Assembly (NCBI GenBank): GCA_017459945.1
Contig: JAFUBZ010000021.1
Span: 100,854-164,853, forward strand
DNA: 64,000 nucleotides
Direction of reading: 5' to 3'
From: Eubacterium sp.
GTDB lineage: Bacteria; Bacillota; Clostridia; Lachnospirales; Lachnospiraceae
Positions 61,028-64,000 of this stretch are shown here, piece after piece. A program made the position numbers and the translations under genes. Within the stretch, counting starts at the first letter, position 1. The number at the start of each line of letters is the position of its first letter. Under the pieces are notes generated by a model. That model was not told where the DNA came from. It worked only from the letters and a program-made list of their open reading frames with translations, and searched no databases.

Positions 61028-61107
61028 TGAATTTTTAAGAAATCCGTCATGTATTTTTTATTTACCTTATTCATATAAAGGAATTATTAATTCGAATTCC
61101 GCATAAC

Positions 61108-61140
61108 AAAAAACGGAGACCGCAATTTTGCGATCTCCGT
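61108..61140 (-). terminator. Terminator of the D-Ala-D-Ala carboxypeptidase gene
   Basis: CGGAGA-CGCAA and TTGCG-TCTCCG form a 12-bp stem, followed on the minus strand by TTTTTTG and on the plus strand by TTTATTTTTT. It could work in both directions and insulates the atp promoter. Confidence 0.85.
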
Positions 61141-61158
61141 TTATTTTTTCTTATATCA

Positions 61159-62790
61159 TTACGCTTCCGGTTCCTGTGTGTCGTCTTCCGCCGGTTCTTC
61201 TGTCAGCAGTTCTTCCGGCTCCGATTCAGCATCCTCCGACAGGTCATCCACATCATCCAGATCGAAATCCTCCAATTCATCCATCACAGGCGCTTCATTA
61301 TGCTCATCATGTTTAACCCTTGAGAGGATTTTCTTTTGTTTCCGTCTTCTGAATGCCCTTCTGATCGAAAAGATGATGATCAGAATAAGCGCAACCAGGA
61401 TCGCAAGGCCTGTTAATGATTTCAGCATGCCAAGCTCTTTTGCCAAAGTCTTGACCTGATCAATGAATCCGTCAACGCCTGATGTGCCGGCAGATTCCTC
61501 AACAGCAGAACCCGTATCCGGCAGGATCTGACGTACTTCCTCTGTCGATACCAGGATCGGCGTCCGCCCCACTTCATTGCCGCCATAGGTATAGATCACT
61601 TCGCCGGTCTGGCTGCCGTCATCCGCCGTCGTATAAACCACTTCCGGGGTCGTATCGGCAATCGTGATATCATTCGGCAGCGTCAGCATCGCATCCGGGT
61701 TGATCTCGACGCTTTTGATCTGTTTTCCTTCCGGAACCGTATACCCTTCTGTCAGAGCAGTCTGGTCCAGTCTGGTCTCATTTTCTTTGATGTTGACATT
61801 GGAAAAGTTGGCAAATCCGTACTCGAACAGAGCCTCTGTCTCTGTATACTGCGCATCGCCTCTTGAGCGAAGCACGACACAGGCCAGACGGTGACCGTCT
61901 TTTTCTGCAAACGTAACCAGCGTATGCAGCGCAGCTTTTGTATATCCTGTTTTCCCTGCTGTTGCCGGTTCATACAAGTACTGGTCTGTCTTCTTTCCGC
62001 AGATCATCTTATGATGGTTATACATCAGAACTTCTTCATCCTGCATATTTGTCGCAGGAATCCGGTATTCCTCTGTTCCGGCAATCTCACGGAATTTCTC
62101 GTTCTGATAAGCCGCCCGCGCGATCTTAGCCAGATCTCTCGCTGTCGTTACATGCTCTTCATCCGGCAGACCGTTCGGATTCATAAAATGCGTATTGGTA
62201 CATCCAAGCAGAGCTGCCCGGTCGTTCATCATCTGCACAAAGGCATCGTGGTCTCCGCCCGTCACATGCTCGGCCAGCGCATAGGCACACTCATTTGCCG
62301 AAGCCAGCATCAGCGCATACATACACTGCTCAACGGTCAGCTGCTCGCCTTCCATTCTCCAGATGCCGGATCCTTCGGTATTATTGACCGCATCCGCTGA
62401 GAATGTGACAACATCATCCATGGAAGCGTTTTCCAGCACCAGCATTGCCGTCATGATCTTCGTTGTGCTTGCGGGATAATCCTGTGCGTCTGCGTTTTTT
62501 TCATATAAGGCAACGCCTGTATCCAGATCGATCAGGATCGCCTTGTCTGACCAGAGGGCATCCGGTCCGACCGGCCAGCTGACCCCCTGTTCTGTCGCGC
62601 GGATCTCCAGATCATTCTGCGGGCCTTCCGGCAAAACCTCTTCTTCCGGCTCTGCCGAAGCTTCCTCCTCGCCTTCCTCTGCCGCCCATGCAGCAGTCGG
62701 CATAAACGAAATGCCTGACGAAAAAGCAAGCAGAGCTGCAAAAAGGATGATCAGGAAGCTGTATTTTCTCTTCTTTTCATTTCTAATCAT
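61159..62790 (-). CDS. D-alanyl-D-alanine carboxypeptidase (PBP5/DacA family)
   Basis: This enzyme trims the terminal D-Ala from peptidoglycan peptides outside the membrane. It has about 543 aa from the ATG at 62790 (GGAG 7 bases upstream). A signal peptide ends near AAWAAEE, an acidic spacer follows, then PASTTKIMTA (SxxK), ASANECAYAL (SxN) and AGKTGYTKAA (KTG). A C-terminal barrel precedes one helix (about 450-470), and a long acidic cytoplasmic tail ends the protein. Sporulation DacF/DacB types lack such a tail. Confidence 0.9.
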   Translation of the reverse strand: MIRNEKKRKYSFLIILFAALLAFSSGISFMPTAAWAAEEGEEEASAEPEEEVLPEGPQNDLEIRATEQGVSWPVGPDALWSDKAILIDLDTGVALYEKNADAQDYPASTTKIMTAMLVLENASMDDVVTFSADAVNNTEGSGIWRMEGEQLTVEQCMYALMLASANECAYALAEHVTGGDHDAFVQMMNDRAALLGCTNTHFMNPNGLPDEEHVTTARDLAKIARAAYQNEKFREIAGTEEYRIPATNMQDEEVLMYNHHKMICGKKTDQYLYEPATAGKTGYTKAALHTLVTFAEKDGHRLACVVLRSRGDAQYTETEALFEYGFANFSNVNIKENETRLDQTALTEGYTVPEGKQIKSVEINPDAMLTLPNDITIADTTPEVVYTTADDGSQTGEVIYTYGGNEVGRTPILVSTEEVRQILPDTGSAVEESAGTSGVDGFIDQVKTLAKELGMLKSLTGLAILVALILIIIFSIRRAFRRRKQKKILSRVKHDEHNEAPVMDELEDFDLDDVDDLSEDAESEPEELLTEEPAEDDTQEPEA

Positions 62791-62862
62791 ATCGTTTCTC
62801 CAAATCATTCTCCCTAGTATACCTTGCTTTTCCCGATTCGTCAAAATTTATGATATATCATA

Positions 62863-62901
62863 AAAACCTCCGGCCAACAAATCTGTCAGCCGGAGGTTTT
62901 C
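62863..62901 (-). terminator. Terminator of the crotonase gene
   Basis: A perfect 12-base stem AAAACCTCCGGC/GCCGGAGGTTTT with a 15-base loop lies 30 bases after the crotonase stop. It is followed by T-rich sequence in both directions. Confidence 0.88.
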
Positions 62902-62930
62902 TTTTGAGTAGATTAAAATGGATAGAAGGA

Positions 62931-63710
62931 TCAGAAATCTGTAAAGTTCTTCTCTTTTCTCTTCTCAAGGAATGCTGTCATACCTTCTGTCTTATCATGT
63001 GTCGAGCAGGTGATACCAAACAGGTTCGCTTCATACTCAACCGCATTCTTGATATCCATATCGTATCCGTTGTTGATCGCTGCTTTTGCGATCGCAACAG
63101 CGTAGCTTGCATTCCGTGCGATCTTCCCGGCAAGTTTCTTTGCCTGAGCCATCAGCTCTTCAGCCGGATATACATGGTTTACAAGACCGATTCTGTATGC
63201 TTCCTGTGCATCGATATTGGTGCATGCAAAGATCATCTCTTTTGCACGTCCCATGCCGATCAGGCGAGCCAGACGCTGTGTTCCGCCAAATCCCGGGATG
63301 ATGCCCAGACCTGTCTCAGGCTGTCCGAACAGTGCATTTTCAGAAGCCAAACGGATATCACATGCCATACAGATCTCACAGCCGCCGCCAAGTGCAAAGC
63401 CATTAACAGCTGCGATCGTAACCTGACGCATGTTCTGCAGTTTAAAGAACGGCTCAGCTGCGCGCATACCGAATGCACGTGCATCTGCTGCGCTGAAGTT
63501 AACCATTTCAGAGATGTCTGCACCTGCAACAAAAGATTTTTCACCTGCACCTGTCAGGATCAGAACCTTGATGTCATCATTTGCCTCAACCTCTGTCAGG
63601 CATTCGTTCAATTCTGTCAGTGTCTCACTGTTTAACGCATTCAGCGCTTTCGGACGGTTGATCGTGAGTACGGCAATCGGGCCATCCACTTCAAGAATCA
63701 GATTGTTCAT
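62931..63710 (-). CDS. crt: Short-chain enoyl-CoA hydratase (crotonase)
   Basis: The 259-aa crotonase has the [11 protein letters not shown] oxyanion loop, [17 protein letters not shown] with the first catalytic Glu region, and [18 protein letters not shown] with the second. It hydrates crotonyl-CoA or works backward to dehydrate 3-hydroxybutyryl-CoA in butyrate synthesis. The partner genes (thl, hbd, bcd) are not in view and probably lie elsewhere or beyond the right edge. AGGAGG precedes the ATG. It is a stand-alone unit with its own terminator. Confidence 0.92.
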   Translation of the reverse strand: MNNLILEVDGPIAVLTINRPKALNALNSETLTELNECLTEVEANDDIKVLILTGAGEKSFVAGADISEMVNFSAADARAFGMRAAEPFFKLQNMRQVTIAAVNGFALGGGCEICMACDIRLASENALFGQPETGLGIIPGFGGTQRLARLIGMGRAKEMIFACTNIDAQEAYRIGLVNHVYPAEELMAQAKKLAGKIARNASYAVAIAKAAINNGYDMDIKNAVEYEANLFGITCSTHDKTEGMTAFLEKRKEKNFTDF

Positions 63711-63885
63711 GGCAATTCCTCCTTTTTCATTCCGATACTTAAATATAATCTTTGCCCATAGTATACACCTTTATGATTCATCTTAAAAGAGGTTTTGTGA
63801 AAAAAATGTCAAAGATTTTGGTTTCAGCACAATCTGCAGATTTATGAATGGATTTTCTGTCTGAACTTCCTGAGTTTTTTAACAC

Positions 63886-64000
63886 TCAATCATCTTGTGT
63901 CTGATTCCCTTGCATGAATTCAATGACTTCTGCAAGGGTTTTTTCACTTTTAGAAAACTCTTCTAACAGTTTCTTGTTGTCCCGTTCCTGCCGTTTGGTC
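63886..64000 (-). CDS. 3' end of an unidentified gene running off the right edge
   Basis: The last 38 codons of a minus-strand frame read KRQERDNKKLLEEFSKSEK and end QTQDD before TGA at 63886-63888. The residue mix suggests a C-terminal coiled coil. A hairpin with six T, CCCTTGCA/TGCAAGGG (63907-63944), lies inside it on the plus strand. The frame is open to base 64000, but it is too short to name. The stretch 63711-63885 upstream of crt holds only a ribosome binding site and AT-rich promoter-like sequence. Confidence 0.4.
   Translation of the reverse strand, partial: TKRQERDNKKLLEEFSKSEKTLAEVIEFMQGNQTQDD

Noticed and set aside
63907..63944. Terminator-like hairpin on the plus strand near the right edge
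   Set aside because: It lies inside what looks like the 3' end of a minus-strand gene and no plus-strand gene precedes it. It may be chance and is only mentioned in that entry.

Overview
The window reads as a chromosome segment of a Gram-positive anaerobe of the class Clostridia, most likely a Lachnospiraceae-type gut bacterium. This rests on gene content: a monoderm Tad-type pilus locus with DUF5702 and Flp1-like proteins, a RicT (YaaT/PSP1) protein next to holB, LTA-synthase-like and LCP-like envelope proteins, a crotonase and CoA-transferase of butyrate-type metabolism, an oxygen-independent sulfate assimilation route, and strong AGGAGG ribosome binding sites. No rRNA, tRNA, CRISPR array, prophage or intact insertion sequence was seen.

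Layout. 1-777 is the 3' part of murG. 778-1370 is a gene-free stretch filled by two palindromic elements. 1371-1790 is a HIT hydrolase. 1892-11178 (minus) is a complete Tad/Flp pilus locus: FHA protein, two TadE-like pseudopilins, two prepilin peptidases, DUF5702 protein, a 58-aa Flp pilin, TadC, TadB, TadA and a TadZ-like protein. 11491-14007 encodes a large membrane-anchored protein of unknown function. 14249-15607 (plus) is a two-subunit CoA-transferase. 15823-16830 is a zinc-ribbon protein.

16968-31559 (minus) is a sulfur region. It runs from a sulfate ABC transporter (sbp, cysT, cysW, cysA) to an operon aprA, aprB-like, cysD, cysN, metY, sulfite reductase, tusA-like, thiS-like carrier, thiF/moeB-like E1, JAMM protease, lysR and an ECF S component. 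The logic is sulfate uptake, activation to APS, direct APS reduction to sulfite, reduction to sulfide, loading of sulfide onto a small carrier protein as a thiocarboxylate, and homocysteine formation by MetY. 31748-35944 is a divergent pair of transcription units. One side is a protein that looks like two glutamate-cysteine ligases fused in tandem. The other side is a class II glutamine amidotransferase plus a C39-like cysteine peptidase. The shared control region carries CCTA/TAGG palindromes, one of which matches a site upstream of aprA. This is the best candidate here for an undescribed system, perhaps making or remodelling a gamma-glutamyl thiol.

35947-45747 (minus) holds Sir2, LTA synthase-like, LCP-like, a MAP with SEC-C motif, rsmI, a trmN6 interrupted by one in-frame stop, ricT, holB and a guanylate-kinase-like gene. 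45938-49811 (plus) is a second, closely related sulfate ABC transporter operon. 49877-54406 holds an Orn/Lys/Arg decarboxylase-family protein, a TPM-domain protein and zinc-ribbon/hypothetical genes. 54573-60902 (minus) is the F1Fo ATP synthase operon atpBEFHAGDC, in which atpB seems to lack a normal start codon. 61159-63710 holds a D-Ala-D-Ala carboxypeptidase and a crotonase; a truncated gene runs off the right edge.
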